This document shows positions 39,301-53,287 of a stretch of DNA of 64,000 nucleotides, in pieces (positions within the stretch are counted from its first letter, which is position 1; each line of letters begins with the position of its first letter). A program made the translations under genes and the position numbers. This DNA is from Callaeas wilsoni (Eukaryota > Chordata > Aves > Passeriformes > Callaeidae), in contig VWPU01003228.1 in NCBI GenBank assembly GCA_013398955.1, positions 81,405-145,404 of the forward strand, given 5' to 3'. The notes below the pieces were generated by a model. That model searched no databases and was not told the DNA's origin. It was given only the letters and a program-made list of their open reading frames with translations.

Positions 39301-42300
39301 ATGGTACTGAATTGGATCAGATTGTGTTCAGATTTATATTCTTTTTTGACTACTTCTACTTCCATCTTTTGGATTTTCACTGCATTTTAGTAATCCTGTT
39401 GAAAGCACTGGAGTTGTCAGCACGATCTGTCCTCTGGAACCAAACTGTTGAGGCTTCTCTGCAGTGTTGCCTCAAGAATTCTGCCTTTCTTTATTGTTTC
39501 CTACTTGAAATGGGATGCGCTCAGCACAGGATTAATGATGACATTAAGGAGTGAGATGCTCTCGTATGAGGTGATGTGAGGCTTGCCAAATGCCGATTTA
39601 GACTGCACTAATGCACAGTGGGCTGTTCAAAGTGGAAGCCTGCCAGTGACCGACTGGTGGTGTTCGTGCCTGGGAGCTGGTGCTGTCATTGCCTGGCCCT
39701 GTCCCCGGCCTCCGCACTCATCCCTGCTGGCTCCAGTGCTTGTGGCTGCGGGAAGCACCTTAGTGGCTGCAACTCTGACCCTCTCCCCACGCTGCCTGGG
39801 AAGCCAAAGCACCTAAATAACACTGTCTTGTTTCACTATCCGGCTGCTTACTGTGAATGTCCAAGAGAGATGCAGAGAGAAACGTGGGCAGGGTGTGAGG
39901 ACTACTTTAATTTTGTAGGAGTGAGCCTCACCTTAAGTATATTAACACTATACATGTTAATGCATAGATCGAGTAGTTTGCTAAATGGCAGCCCTGACTT
40001 CACAGCAATTAAGGTTAGAAATGTGTGAGAAAGGGCAAAAGAAGCCATCATGTTTTGGGCTGGAAGGTATAATGCTACTGACAGGACACCTAGCTTACCC
40101 TGCCAGTGTTCATGTTCCTGGTTTGCTGGTGATGTTTAAAATACTCAGAAATGCTTACTTGAAAAGTATGGTAATGAGACCTGTCTGAAAAGTCCACGGT
40201 TCACTTTTCTTTGACTAAAAGGGTAATTGACTTAGATTCTTATTGCTCAAGTTTGTTTCTTCATATTGAACCACTGGCATCCAAGGACAGTGTTTCAAGT
40301 TATGGCATTGCTATGAATTAAAAAGCATAGTAAAAATACCCATGCAGGGCTATAAATTATAACAGCAAGAAGTACTGTGTAAATAAGCATTTTGGCCTGT
40401 CAAAACTTTGTTGCATTGCACTTACTCTAAGCACTGACAATGAAAGCCTTCAGAAACTCTCAAGTATTTGAAGGAGTAAATGCAGAAACAAAAGTCTGGA
40501 CAGTTTTGCAAAATCTTTTCTTGTGGGAAGAAAGACTTCTTGATAAGATCTAAAATGAAGTCCTGCCCAAATGTGGTCATGGAAGAGTGCAGGACCACAG
40601 TGGTTTTCACAAGAGCCAAAATGTTAGCAGCAGCCATGTTTCAATGGGGACAGCTACATCCTTCCCACATTCAGCACATGGCTCCCTATCCCTTGTTGTA
40701 AATAGCTGTTTCATGTTTTTGTGAGTTAGCAAACACCCGCTGCAGAGGGGCTCTGCTTTACACAACAGCATAAGAAAACTGCTCTGTATGACACAAAGAA
40801 GCTTTGCCAAGACCAGTGCTGCTTTCCTGGTGCAACTGTGGCTGCAGTCAGGGGTTTGTCTCCCAGGCTGTGTCGAGGAGGAATCTGCCTCCTCCAGCCC
40901 ATCTTGCAGAACTAGGCCCACAGGAGCCTGTAGATCAAACAGGAAATGAAAGACAGACCTTTATTTTTTTACACTCCGGTAACTACCCGATCAACAAGTC
41001 ACCAAGTGCTGATATACTAAGAATTTTCTAACATAATTGATTTACTGAAAGATATCAGTCTTTTAATCTGCAATTACTCTAGAAGAGTCACATATTGAAA
41101 TCTCTGTTGTGTTATAGAGAAAGTGACATAATATGGTCAAAATTTGAAACTTGTAACTGGGATGGCATGTTGTGGTGCCTCTGTCAACGCTTAATTTTAG
41201 GCAAAAACTTGTCTCTTTTTTTCCTTATTTTATCTTAATTGTACTTATTTTTGGCCAGACTAAAGGACTACTACCCCAAAATATCTCTCTGCTCACTTAC
41301 CAAAAGTCAGTCCAAAACTCCCAGGCATGGAGACAAACCACAGGAGTTTAAGATGCAGAATAACTTTCTAGAAACAATTGGAAGGAAGCCTAGACAGTAT
41401 ACTTTGGGGCACAGTAGAAAGCCAGTCATTTCACACCACTTCCAACAGCAGCAAAGGGAGAAAGGCACAAATGGCACCCAAATAAAAGGGTAAAATAACT
41501 AAATCTCTTATGCAAGTCCAGGTCACTGACATTTTAATTTGTTCATTTAAACAAAAAAAGGTGTCCTTTTGGTGTATGGCCAAAAGAGTCCATCAAGCTT
41601 ACTTGCTGTGTGCGAAGGAAGGAAATTCTTAGAGGAGGAGACAGAGGTTAAACAGACAGGGAGGGCCATCTCGGGCTTAAATTTTCCTGGACAATGGAGA
41701 ATGTGTGAGTTGCTGCTAAGGGAATCCCTTCCCCAGGCAGCATCTGCTGCTCTTCCAGATACTTCTGAGGGCTGGAAGGATGGTTCTCAGTGGGTTTGTG
41801 TCCTTACTCCATGGGTCATGCAAAGAGCAGGTTTCCCTCCTCGTCACACACAGAGACACATAGTGGATACCGAGGAGGACAGGCTGAAGGCAGGCTCAGG
41901 GGAAGAGGGAGGTGACAGAGGGGCTGTATCCAGACTGATCCCCATGCCCTACACCCCATCATCCTACTCTCCTCCAGGGGCTGCCTGAAGTATGGGGGAT
42001 TTCCTCATCACAGAAGTGAACCAAGGGAAGACTGTGGGGCTGAAATTGGAATATAGACAGAGCCTAGAGTGGAGCTCTACAGCTGCTCGCAGGTCTACTG
42101 CTGAAAGTACAGCCCAGCAAAACAGATCCCTTGTAAAACATTAGTCCTTGGTCCTAAATCCTATTATCCCCTTCCCTGTATTTTCACCGTCTTCATGCTG
42201 CTATCTGGTCTGTGCTCTTTCTCCTCCAGCCTGAAGCTTCCCCTCATATGTCATCATGTGCTGCTGGCAGAGCTGAGAGCTGGGAGAAGAGTGGTTTTAC

Positions 42301-45300
42301 AGCATAGTGACATTATCCCAGACATTCTCCATTCCCCTGGAGCTGTGTGTATTAGGAAAAATAGGTAAGTGCAGGCACCTTGCTTTGATGCTCCCTAAGC
42401 CTACTGCAGGACCTGGACCTTGTATAATCCTGAGATATGAAGTTTCCTTGGGCTCCCAGCTGGCCATGTAAGGCAAAAGCCACAGAACACTTTCTGGCAG
42501 ATCCATGTTGTTTGCACAGGTTTCTGCTGAGTGCTGAACTCTGCCAGTGTGAGAGAAGCCTGCTGAGAGAGTGTGCTTTGCTGTCTGCTTCAAACGGCAA
42601 AAGGCTGCCTTGGCTGTGGATGGCAGTGTGTGCTATGCTGAGCACGGGGCAGTCACGTTGCCTATGGGCACCTAATTTAGGAATGTAGCCTTGCTCGGTT
42701 CCCTGTATGGGCTATGGAAAGAAAAATACTTATTTGGAGATAGATTCAGAACAGCAGCTGAACTGCTCTTCCATTCAGCACAATAAAAATGAGACACTAA
42801 AATCTCTAAGCAAATAATTGTTATAAAAGGTTTACACATTAACTGGTCTGGTAAAAGACTACGTTTGCTGTCTTGTACACACAGCTGTAAGGTCTGTGTT
42901 TCTTTACAGCTACTTCAGTCTGTTTTGGATCTTCTAGCAGACTGTGGCATATGGAATGGAAAATTAAAACTTTTGATTTATGTGTTGCTGCCTTCCTACT
43001 TTGGCCACAGTTGAATCCTTACAAATGTAAGATGACAACAAATATTTAGTTGTACAAGTAACTGAGATGGTTACATCTGGGAGCAGAGGGAATGGATAAT
43101 TCATCACTCTAATAGTTTCTATGTGCTGGAAGAGTCTCTGTGGTTTTGTAGAAGAGAAGTAAATAGAGAAGCATTCCCAGCCCCCCAAGCTGCAAAGACC
43201 AGATAAAAACTGAGCTGCTGCAAAACAAGTTTACATGAGCATTGCCAGCCTGATGGACACACTAGGAGTTAGCAAAACAGCAAGTGCAGTAAGAACAGAC
43301 AAACGCTATGCATGAGAAATCTTGTTAATACACACATCCTCTTACCTTAAATTTCTGGGGGACTACGTTTTCAACATTTTCTTTATCTCAAAAGTTTTAG
43401 CAAATGTTCTAAGTTTTGAAAATCTGTGCAGTATCTGTATTATCTTGGGACTTGTCCAAAAATGTCAAGAGGCACTGCACTCTTGATGATCAACTTTGGA
43501 AAAAAAAAAAAAAAAGCAGTGCAAGGCTTTCATGGTTTTTAAGCTCAGAAGAGACTATTAAAATCATCAGTTACTCTAATCTCTTTTGCAGAAGAAGATT
43601 AGAGGACCTTATCTGTTAATTCAGCATAATACCTTTACCTCCGATTTAAATTGCATCTTTCTTAGAAAGCCATGTAGGCTGTAGGATTAAAATATCTGTC
43701 TTTAGCTGGTGCTTGATTTTGTTTCAGAAATCCCTATTATCTATAGATAGTATGATTCTTCTCATGTGGTTGCAGACAATGACACGTGAAAACCTCTGGC
43801 TACAGTTTTCCCCTCCCTGAATTTTGCAATTCCATTCTTTAATAGATTCTTCCTGAGTTGTGCTCTGATGGAAAGGCAAGACCTGGGAAAACTCTAGAGG
43901 CATTTCTTGCTAGCTTTCTCAGTCATCAGAATCTGTTCAGGGTCACTCTGAGACCTCTGAATAATATTTATAGAGATATAAGAGGAGAAACCCTTAGACT
44001 CATAGAGCTGTAAGGAGACTTCACTTAAGTTTACTGGGAGGCAAAACTTAATATGCTAAAGTTAGCTTTTGAGAACTAAAGCAATGAGATTTTTCCTTAA
44101 GAATTTAGATTTGCAGGGGCTTCCCACTATGCAATTATTCATCAGTAGCTGGAAAGTCAAAGACAGGGCATAAAATCCAAACAAATCTAAAGTTCTGTCT
44201 TGGTGAGTGCATGGCCGTAATTGTGTTGTCTTTAACAAATTTTGAAGACTAGGCATCTTTACTGTTCAAGTTTCTCTCTACTGTACTATATATTTAAAAT
44301 GGCTAACAGTAAATCAAACACAGAGCCCTTACTTTGGCCTGTTATTAGCAAAAAAATTCTTGTAAAAGTCAAAATATGATAGGCTAAAAGTGCTGAATAT
44401 TCTACCTGGGAAGCTTGGCATTCATCTTCTCATATACCCCTTCAAGTTTAGGAAAATTACTCTGAAGGTTAACTAGGCAGGATTTAATATCAAAGCTGGA
44501 TATATAGCCAGATACCTCCTCAGTTTTGGAGAAACATGGCTCTTGCTTCAGTATGTGACAAGTTACTATTTCTGATCAAAATATCTAGTGTAACTTTGAA
44601 ACCAGTCACCAAAAACACCTGTTCAACTAGATGCAATTCTTACGGAGTATAACATATTTCAGCATGTGGTGATATAAATATATATGTGTGTACTGCTGAC
44701 AATCCAGAAACAAAACTAAAGGTGATAAAAGCTAAAAATCAATTACCTTTGCAGGTAGAATTTAATCTTGGATAATGAATAAATATTGATATTGAGTGGG
44801 AGAACAAAACAGGTAATCTGAAACAGCAATTGGTATAAAAATACTAAAGATATGTAAGCAAAATTTTTACATGGTTATATGAAGCTTCAGAGGGACAACC
44901 CTAGAAAGTACATTTTGAAAATGGAAAGGAACACTTTGATAGTCCTTTTACCTAGATAGAACCACTGAGGTATGGGGCTATCAATAAGTCCAGATAGGAA
45001 AGAAACAAGACAGTCAAACATCTTAATCACAACAGTCATTTAAATAGGCTCAGACTGTAATTCCCTTTAGGCTGTTAATTGCATATCCACCTGATATCCA
45101 GTTCTGAAATTAGGTCTTTGTGTTCTTGTTAAACTGAGTATTTAAATACTGAATAATATTACCGAAGGAAGGAAGTCTGCTTTGCATTGAAAGGTTTCTT
45201 TTAACTGGACTAAATTTTCTGCCAATAAAGTAAAAGGAAAGAGTACATCTCCTTAGAGATGAAGATTTTCTCTGTCAGTCTTCATCCATTCTCAGGACAC

Positions 45301-48300
45301 AAACAAAAACTTGTAATTCACCTAATTGTAGGGAGCTCTTAAAAATAAAGAATCTCTTTATCTCCTGCAGCTTGTTCTCAGGGTGCTGCTTTGGCTCAGG
45401 TGACTGTGAAGGACAGTGTAGAACTAAGGTTGTTTTTTTACCTGGCTTAAATTTTATCAGAAATTCAAGTGTTTGTGCAGGTGTCACTGTTACACAGGAT
45501 CTACCTATCTGGGTTCCAGCATCTTTGTAAAGCTTGCCAGAAGTCTAGACAGCATTCATGTATTTATTGTGATTCTTTTAAGTGTGTCTTTCTGTTATAG
45601 GGTCATTGTGAAATAACATATTTTCTTTTACAAAAGTCAGCAAATTGAATGTGAATATGAGAAGAAGATGAATGCTACTTGAGACAAACACAGAAATAGT
45701 CACAGATAAGGAAATAATTTAGGAGATGATAGTTTTCCAGGTCTGCATTTCTTAAAATCTTTCAAGAAACTTGTCATCTGCCATCTTCTCTACAGTATTT
45801 GTATACTCAAAGATGTTTACTGCATTCCTTTCCTCTTGGCAGTTTTAGTTTGAAAAAATAGATACAGCATGAGAGATTAACTGTTTCAGTATCTTTATTG
45901 TTTAGAAAAATAGGGTCAAGTTACACTAGTTGGTGTCACTGGCTGTCCTTAGCTTAACACTGTTTCAAGATAGTGTTGAAATTTTTGTACTAAAAATATC
46001 CACTATAGCTGACAACTGAGCAGAATCAAACCTATAATGTTGTTTTATGTAACACTGAAAGGGAAAGAAAAGACCAGACCAAGAAGGAAACATTCCTCAG
46101 TTGCACAGCAGACTTTTAGATTTCAGCTCTTCAGTTTTATGTCTACTGCCATCCCTAAATACATGTATGAGTGTCTGGAGAAGATTATCAGTCAGGAGGC
46201 ACACAAATATACAAGCCTTCTGGTCACCTAAAGGAAATTTTATAGCTCTGTACTTAGCTGGAGCTCTCCCTGGGTGGAGGAGGGCCAGAGAACAGCTTGG
46301 AGTTACATTTCAGCTGTAACTTTTGGATCTGTGGCTGGGACTGTGTAAGCTCCAATGTCTTAAAATTCATATTAAAGAAAAATGGGAAGGTCACGGGGGT
46401 AGGAGAGAAACAGAATGTATTTGTTGAGCAGAAGCCAGCACATACAGTGTAATGGCCTTTACTTTGAGATGAAAGAGTAACCATCTGTACAATGAAACTC
46501 ATCCTGCAAGCAAAATATGTGTTCAGATCTAAGCTTCGTGATTTCCTCACCCTCTGAAATTATCAAACCTTCTTTATGTGCTTTTGTCTCTCCCAGTGTT
46601 TCGGTGTCTCTCTGGCCCTACTGCTCCTCCTCTGGCACGTGGTGTACAGCTCCATGGTCAAACAAGTCACAGTTTCACTCTTTCCCACTGTCAAGTACCT
46701 TTTGCTTCAAAAACTGCTTTAAGCATCAGGCTCTACTCCTGCTTCCTATGATGCACACGCTAAGAACAATCATTAGTGTTTGGGGCAAGGAACTTCCTCC
46801 TGGCTTGGTCGTTCAGCATTACATAATTACATCACCTATATAAACTGTCTTATAAGTTGATCTTTGATCAAATAGGACTACAACTTTCCTAACTCATAAA
46901 GTATTTTGTTATTTGCAAATTCGTTATTTAAGTTTTCCCTAGAATATAACCTTTAAGAGATTAGTCTTATTTTCAAATACTTCAATGTCTTTGTCTCATA
47001 TCTGATCCTGTCACATGAATTTTCCAGGAGGCAGTGGCTGATGTACAAGGAAAAATTTCTCACTCCAAGTGTATGGCACACTCAATCCCTTAAATAAAGT
47101 TTGTATTTAAAAAGTGTCAAAACCATTCAGAGTAATTTCATGTGCTATTTGATCGATGGAGAGAGGAGGACAGTTGATTCTCTCAAATGGGCTGAATATA
47201 ACAAATATTAATCAGAAGCTTTTTGCTTCTCTCAGAGATGCTTGGATGCTTAGGGTTGAGGGGAAACAAAGAATATGAGAGGTTATGCAGGACTTGCAAG
47301 GCAGCAATTGACTCTTCCAGACAACAGCATTTTCCTAGGATCAGGCCTTGGTGCATTAGAGTCTATAACACAAAGTTAAGGCTTTTACTCCTGTGCCTAC
47401 TATTATTAATTATGACCACCTGAGAATACTGATATGTTGCTTTCAGTTGGCACTGATGCATAAGAACTTAAGCACAAGGTGCAGATATGAACTGATTTCT
47501 TACAATCTTTTCTTATATGTGGTTTTTTATTACAAGACATTTTTATCTCTCTGGCAACTCAAGGAATGAGAGAACATGAGGAGTGACACCAAGAGGATTT
47601 ACTGTTTATATTCCAGCCAAGAGATATACTCTAGAAACTGTAAGTTGAACAGCAAATTCTAACTCACTATAAAAGCTGTGCTGCAAACTCATGGAACACG
47701 AGCCTTTTTTTGTGTGTGTGCATGTGGTTTTCTTAAAAGTTTTTGTTTGGCTTTCGGCAAAACAGTATAAGAGATGGTGTGATGGTCTTTCTGCACTCTA
47801 AGGAAAAGCAAAGATAGAATAAACAGCAGATGGGGGTAAGACGACAGTTCACTGGCCAAGATGAACAGTTTGCTCCAGATGAAATTATAGTCATAGTGTA
47901 AGGGCTGCTATCTTATCATGGGGAGCACATATCTCGCTGGAACATCTCAGGAGTCATCTATTAGATCAGAACTACGTCATAATCATTTTACAGCCTGATC
48001 TTGCTTGGAACTTCTGCTCTCCACTGGAAATGCCTGTGGTACTGTACAGACCTAGGGAATTGGTACTTTCCTGATACATGTTCCTGGATGTTGCATCAGT
48101 GTCTTTCCTATAATGAGCAAAACATTTACCTCTCAGTCCCCTACTTAAATTCTGTAATTTCCTTCCTCTAAAGCATTGTTAGGTAAATGGGAGACATGTA
48201 GTTAGCCAAGGCTGAATTGCTACTCATGGTGATACCAAGAAACATCAGAAGTTTGGACAGCGAGTTTTATATGAACGTTCAGGATCAAAATGAAAATACA

Positions 48301-50879
48301 GGCCCCAGAGTTTGGATCAGAAAGGAAATCTTCACTTCATCTCAACTTCTGATGGCCTGATGGACAAGGCTATGGGGAGTTTATTTTTTACTGTTCTTGA
48401 AAGTGTGAGGTGCATCTCACTTTCTTTAGTCCTGTAAGCATTTGCTTAATAAACTCCCTGCTTTTTTTAAGGCAGTAATGCATTACTGATATTCTCTTGG
48501 GTCTCTTGGTCTTCCTCCCATGACAGTGCAATGTTTGAAATTCTCATCTTGTGCTGAAAGTCTTGTTTGTTATAATGGGATTAAATGTGCTTATGCAACA
48601 ATGTTCTCATGGATGCTCCTGTGCCAGCAGTTTCCCTTATGGCATTGGTTATCTTCAGTGGCGATGCCTCTGTTACAGTCCTGTGAACTTCCAACTTATA
48701 CTGAATGTGTAATTAAATTACCTGTGACAAAATTGTGCAGTCCAAGCACTGTATGTTTGGGTTGGCATGCAAAAACAAATCCCAGGTGTACTGAGTACCC
48801 AGGGCTAGAATTGCTTTCCTTGTCACTGTAGATTTCTCTGTAGAAAGGACCTCTGTGAAGGCACTTGCAGGAACTTCTTGCTGCCACGCTGAGCACGCCA
48901 CGAGACACAGACTTGGCAGGTCTGGTGCTCCTGGTCAGTGTGGTTCCAAGTGGCCCAGAGCAGGCCCTGTTGCTTCATTTCCCCACAGAGCGCGTCCCTT
49001 CATCCCACAGATGTAACCTGCTGCTCCGTACCTGCTTGTGGCTGTCGCATTGCCTTTTCCCCGTCATGGAGTGACTTCTGCTTCACTTTAGAAAATGGTT
49101 AGCAAGCATATGAAGAGATTTATTTTTGCTCCTAATGTCACTACAGATGGGAGCACAGCCTCCCCGAGAAATCTACTTTGGATGTATTACACTCAATGTA
49201 GTGAGAGAGGGCTTTTTCAGGAGTATGTAGTTTGTGTGATTCATATTCTGATCAAAAAGATGGGGCTTACGTATTTATACAGTTTTTTTAAAATCAAATG
49301 ACTTGTCTATTCATGACACATGTTCAATTGCTGGGCCATTGTTTCTGCACATGAATTGATCCTTGTATATTTTCAGTTCCATATGAGTAAAAAACTCATT
49401 CACAAATCATTTGATTTGTCACATTAAAAAAAGTCTCATTTATTGCAGTCTTATCATAACAAAGCCACCCAGAAGAACAAGAGTTGTAGGAACAGCCCCT
49501 TTGTATGCAAGCAAAATTCTAATATGCATTCTGCAGAACCTTTAGTAATAATATCCCAAGTTATGTATGTTTAAAAGGATTTTTTTCATATACTAAGAAG
49601 AATTAGTAGCAAAAAAAATAGTAAAGATAATTTCAGATTGATAACTAGTTTTTAAAATTCGTAATACAGTTTCTGTGACATGAAGTAATATCCTGAAGGA
49701 AGCTGATAGATACAAATAAATCTCAGCAAAATACTAAGGAAGCTGCAACTGGCAATAATACTGGGAGGGCTGAAAATCTTTATTATCTCTAGATCTAATC
49801 TTTATTATGTCAAGATTCTGTGGGATCAAGAACAAATCAAAGACAAATCCAATTGGACTTTAAACTAGTGACTTTTGTATGCTCAAGGGCAAACCCGATA
49901 ATCTAAGAAAACGGAGAAAAACAGGCTTTTTGAACTTTGAAAAATGCAGTTACTGAATGTTGCAGGGTTTAAGGAAATGACATGGTTATCTCAGCTTGTG
50001 CTGAAATGTTTCCTTTAGTGCAATTCCAATGATCTACTTCCTTTTGCCATGTCTGATTAAGACTGACTTTTTTCTTCTTTTTAATAATAGGAAAGCAGAA
50101 TATGTAAAATAGTCCATTGTGTAAAAACAAGCCAAAATACATGACCGATCTCTCTAAAATTATTAAACATCATAAATAAATCTACCATCTTTCCCCCATC
50201 ATTGGTTCTTTGGGCCTACAAATGTCGAAATGAAGGCAAGGGACAGATGAGGCTGGTGGACAGTTGTCAAATCCTGACAGATCTCTCCACCTCCATTGAG
50301 CAGACACTGAAGGGTGTTATCATTCCCCTGAGTTAAGCTAAATCCATGACACCAAATGAAATCTGTATAATGTACAACAGTTGGGTTTCACCATCACCTC
50401 CTATCTCATTTTCTTTTCTACCCTCCTCTTAGAGGTCTTTTTCTGACCTTTGTGTGTGGGTGTTTTCCCAGGAGGTGTGACTTATCTGGTTAAGGCTGTG
50501 GCATGTCTTGTTTCCCTGCTATGAACCCATGACTAAAAGGGCAGCTAAAAGCAGCATTGTAGTCATCAGACGCTGCCAGGAGTTTTGCCAGGTTTTGGAG
50601 TGGCTGATAAGACCATGTGCTGGGTCTGTCTTTTTCCAAGTGCAACTGAGTTGAAATAGAAGCTATTTTTCCTTTCTATTTTCCATGCTTTTCTCCTCTT
50701 TGCTGTGTGGGTCTGGTTTGCTACAAGGAAGTAGTACTGATTTAGTAGTCCTGATTTCAACTAACTGTAACTTTTGTGTTCGCTTCCACACGAAGTAAAA
50801 TTTTCCCTTATAAAAACCTAAAGGCTTTAGGGAAAGGCAATGGAAAATCCTTTACTGTTTTGCTTAATGTGTTTTATTG
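36301..50879. other. Intergenic, no gene recognised
   Basis: This is 14.6 kb of mostly AT-rich DNA. Visible items are an A and C rich tract at 36740-36795, a TATA-like box with a consensus donor downstream (36975 and 37035), GC-richer islands near 39555-39830, 41600-42000 and 48840-49080, and an A run at 43500-43515. Open frames of 136-139 codons at 39618 and 41569 fall in the GC-richer islands and have no recognisable domain. Confidence 0.7.
43500..43515. repeat. A homopolymer run
   Basis: This A run of about 16 bases is isolated and is not flanked by a recognised element or a processed pseudogene. Confidence 0.8.
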
Positions 50880-50910
50880 TTTTTTTTTTTTTTTTTTTTT
50901 TTTTCCCCCC
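50880..50910. repeat. Homopolymer tract of T25 followed by C6
   Basis: A run of 25 T is followed directly by six C. It is not attached to a recognised retroposon or processed gene copy. Such runs often carry length errors in assemblies. Confidence 0.9.
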
Positions 50911-53089
50911 TAGTTAAGAAGAGTCTAAGCATTTTAATTTTCACTGTGAAACCAAGTGGATAGTTTGAAACTCTTAATCCAGATGTTGCAGACTGTCATA
51001 TTTAATAAAGACTTTTGACACTCCTTTTCTATCAAACTTAATATACTTCCCTGGTCATTTGACAGAAAAAAACACATTGAGTGTTTGGGGAATGACCAAA
51101 CCACTTGGACATCTGCCTGGTTAGTGTCCTACCCTGGATTCTTCATAAAACTTTTGTACCTCTGATTAGCAAGAACAATATTATTCAATACCAAAAAGTG
51201 TTACATAATCTTAAACAGAAGTCAAATGTGCTTATAGTAAATTTCTCCCAGCCCTAATCAGAGACCAAGATGTCTTCCATGTGCAGGAATCTCCTCTAAC
51301 ATTCATTTTTTAAAACGCAGCAAACAGAAAGCGTGACCTAAGACTTTGCTCTCCAGTATCTGGAGCATGAGGCATAAGTATACTACATAAATTTGATGGA
51401 TTTTCCTTTTAGTTTGGCAAAAAAGAAAGTTGTGTATCTTGCCATATGCAAAGAAAGAAATAAACTCAGCTCTTTTGATAAAGCTAGTTTTCTGTGCCAG
51501 TTCAAGTGGACTAAATAGTAATTTTCAGCTGTATTTGCACTTTGAATGGGCAGAGCTCAGAGGGGGTGGTTATGAAAGCACCACAAAGGAAAATAAATGA
51601 ATGGAAATATCACTACAAATAGCTACCTCCTTGAAATCCAGTATATATTTTGTTCCTAGGTTGTTTCCTTCTTTCACCGGTAGTGAAGGATAATGAGCTT
51701 CAGGGACTGTGGGAACCTGCAATTGAAACAGAACTGTGGTATCTTGCAAAAATAACATTGTAAGGACTATGGGGAATCACACTTAATGGGAGAGAAACTA
51801 CCAGTGTGACTATCTGAATGACAAAACTTTGTCAAGACTCATTAAATGTTCTCCTTTGAGCTTGGCTAGGACTAATGTTTAATTTGAATGTTTTATCTTG
51901 TCTGTGAAAAATTATATTTATGAACTCTGAGAGCAGATCCAAAGTGCAGAGGCCGCTGCATGCAAAAGTCACAGTTCTTTCCCCTGTAGCCAACTGACAT
52001 CAAAATACAGCTGAAGAACCCAACAACCAACCACTGGTCATATAAGCTGGGGTGGAGGGACTATAAGCAGTAGCAATGCCACTGCAGTAAATAGTGATCC
52101 TAAAGCTAGTATTACTTGATTTGGGCAAAAATTGTTGAAACGGTTCTCTCCCATATGGCCTTGCTTGGCTGTAATTAAAAATAAGTTCAGTTGTCAGTAG
52201 GAAAGATCTGCTATGTGGCCTAAACGACTGTCTTCTCGCTCAGTAATAAAAGCACATTTCTGCAACAGGAGAAAAGCAGTCTTAGTTCTGTCACTTTTAA
52301 AGTCTAATTCAGAGTGGATGTTGCAGCTGGTGCTACTCTTTTTGTGCTGATATCTCCAGCCTCAATGCTGACAGGTATACCTACAGTCTTATCTGTGTAT
52401 ATATGTATAGTCTCATTATACCTATTCTGTGTGGTAAGACAGGTGAAGAATGTTAACATTACCCTTTAGGATCACTAGGCAGGGACTGAAATGGATTAGC
52501 AAATTATGTGTTTCTGTTAGGAGACAAGCAGTGAATCACCAACAAATTGTTGCCTTCTGCTAAATCAGCAGAAACATGAGTGTCCCATTGTTAATTGTTT
52601 ATGAGCTCCTTCTAATAGTTTCCTGTAACAGCTAGCTCAAAATCTACCAATATTTTTCCAAAGCATAAAATGCTTATTCTCTGCTGCTTTGTAGTGATAT
52701 ACATCTGAATAATGTGTGGGTAAAATGTTATCAGTCTGTTGTGAGAGAGCATTACACCCACTTTTTTGCTGGTGACTATATATATTAAGAGGCAAGCATG
52801 GAACCAAGCCTTTAAAAAACATTTAATAAACAGATTAGGCAGAGTTGTCAGAGAAATCTGAGTTGCGGTGCTGCATCAATGCTGGAAATCATGATATATT
52901 GCTAAAAAAGCAAATGTTAATTGGACAATTAAAATCTCCATTTATGATATGCAAAAAAGCCTGGGGGTTCTGCTTTAATGTAAAGCTGCATTTTTCAACT
53001 GAAACCATGTCTGCCTTGAAATGACGTGGAAATTTATTTATATATGGTTTATAAATATCTGTACATTTATGGATTTCTCTGATTTCTAG
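50911..53089. other. Intergenic, no gene recognised
   Basis: This AT-rich DNA has no recognised repeat. The last part ends in a pyrimidine-rich TTTCTCTGATTTCTAG that forms a plausible splice acceptor for the exon-like segment that follows. Confidence 0.65.
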
Positions 53090-53260
53090 GTGGGTGCCAT
53101 TGCAGTGCAGTTTCCCTTCCTTGCTGAGGAATATGCTGGCCTGTCAGAAATGTTGAAACTGCATGATGCTTCAGTCATCCCGTGGTGTGAGAACACTCAC
53201 TTTACTCAGACCGAATCATCCTGCCCTGAGCTGCCCTTTTCACACTGCGATTACCAGGAG
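53090..53260 (+). other. Unassigned exon-like open segment
   Basis: An AG acceptor with a pyrimidine-rich tract (53074-53089) precedes an open stretch of 171 bases, exactly 57 codons, which ends GAG|GTTAGC. The reading frame is entered at phase 0 and stays open eight codons past the possible donor, to TAA at 53285-53287. The protein starts VGAIAVQFPFLAEEYAGLSE and contains four Cys. The segment is GC-richer than its surroundings. I do not recognise the protein. It could be an exon of an unannotated gene, a relic exon, or chance. Confidence 0.3.
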
Positions 53261-53287
53261 GTTAGCCCAGCTGAGCTAGAGTTTTAA

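Noticed and set aside
39618..40028. 136-codon plus-strand frame
   Set aside because: No recognisable domain, no splice context, and another frame is equally open in the same GC-richer patch.
41569..41988. 139-codon plus-strand frame
   Set aside because: It lies in a GC-richer intergenic patch, with no motif, no promoter and no known relative that I can name.
46517..46843. 108-codon plus-strand frame rich in Ser
   Set aside because: It is pyrimidine-rich DNA without a recognisable product or splice context.
48520..48831. 103-codon plus-strand frame rich in Cys and Leu
   Set aside because: No signal peptide pattern or domain, and the composition is compatible with chance.
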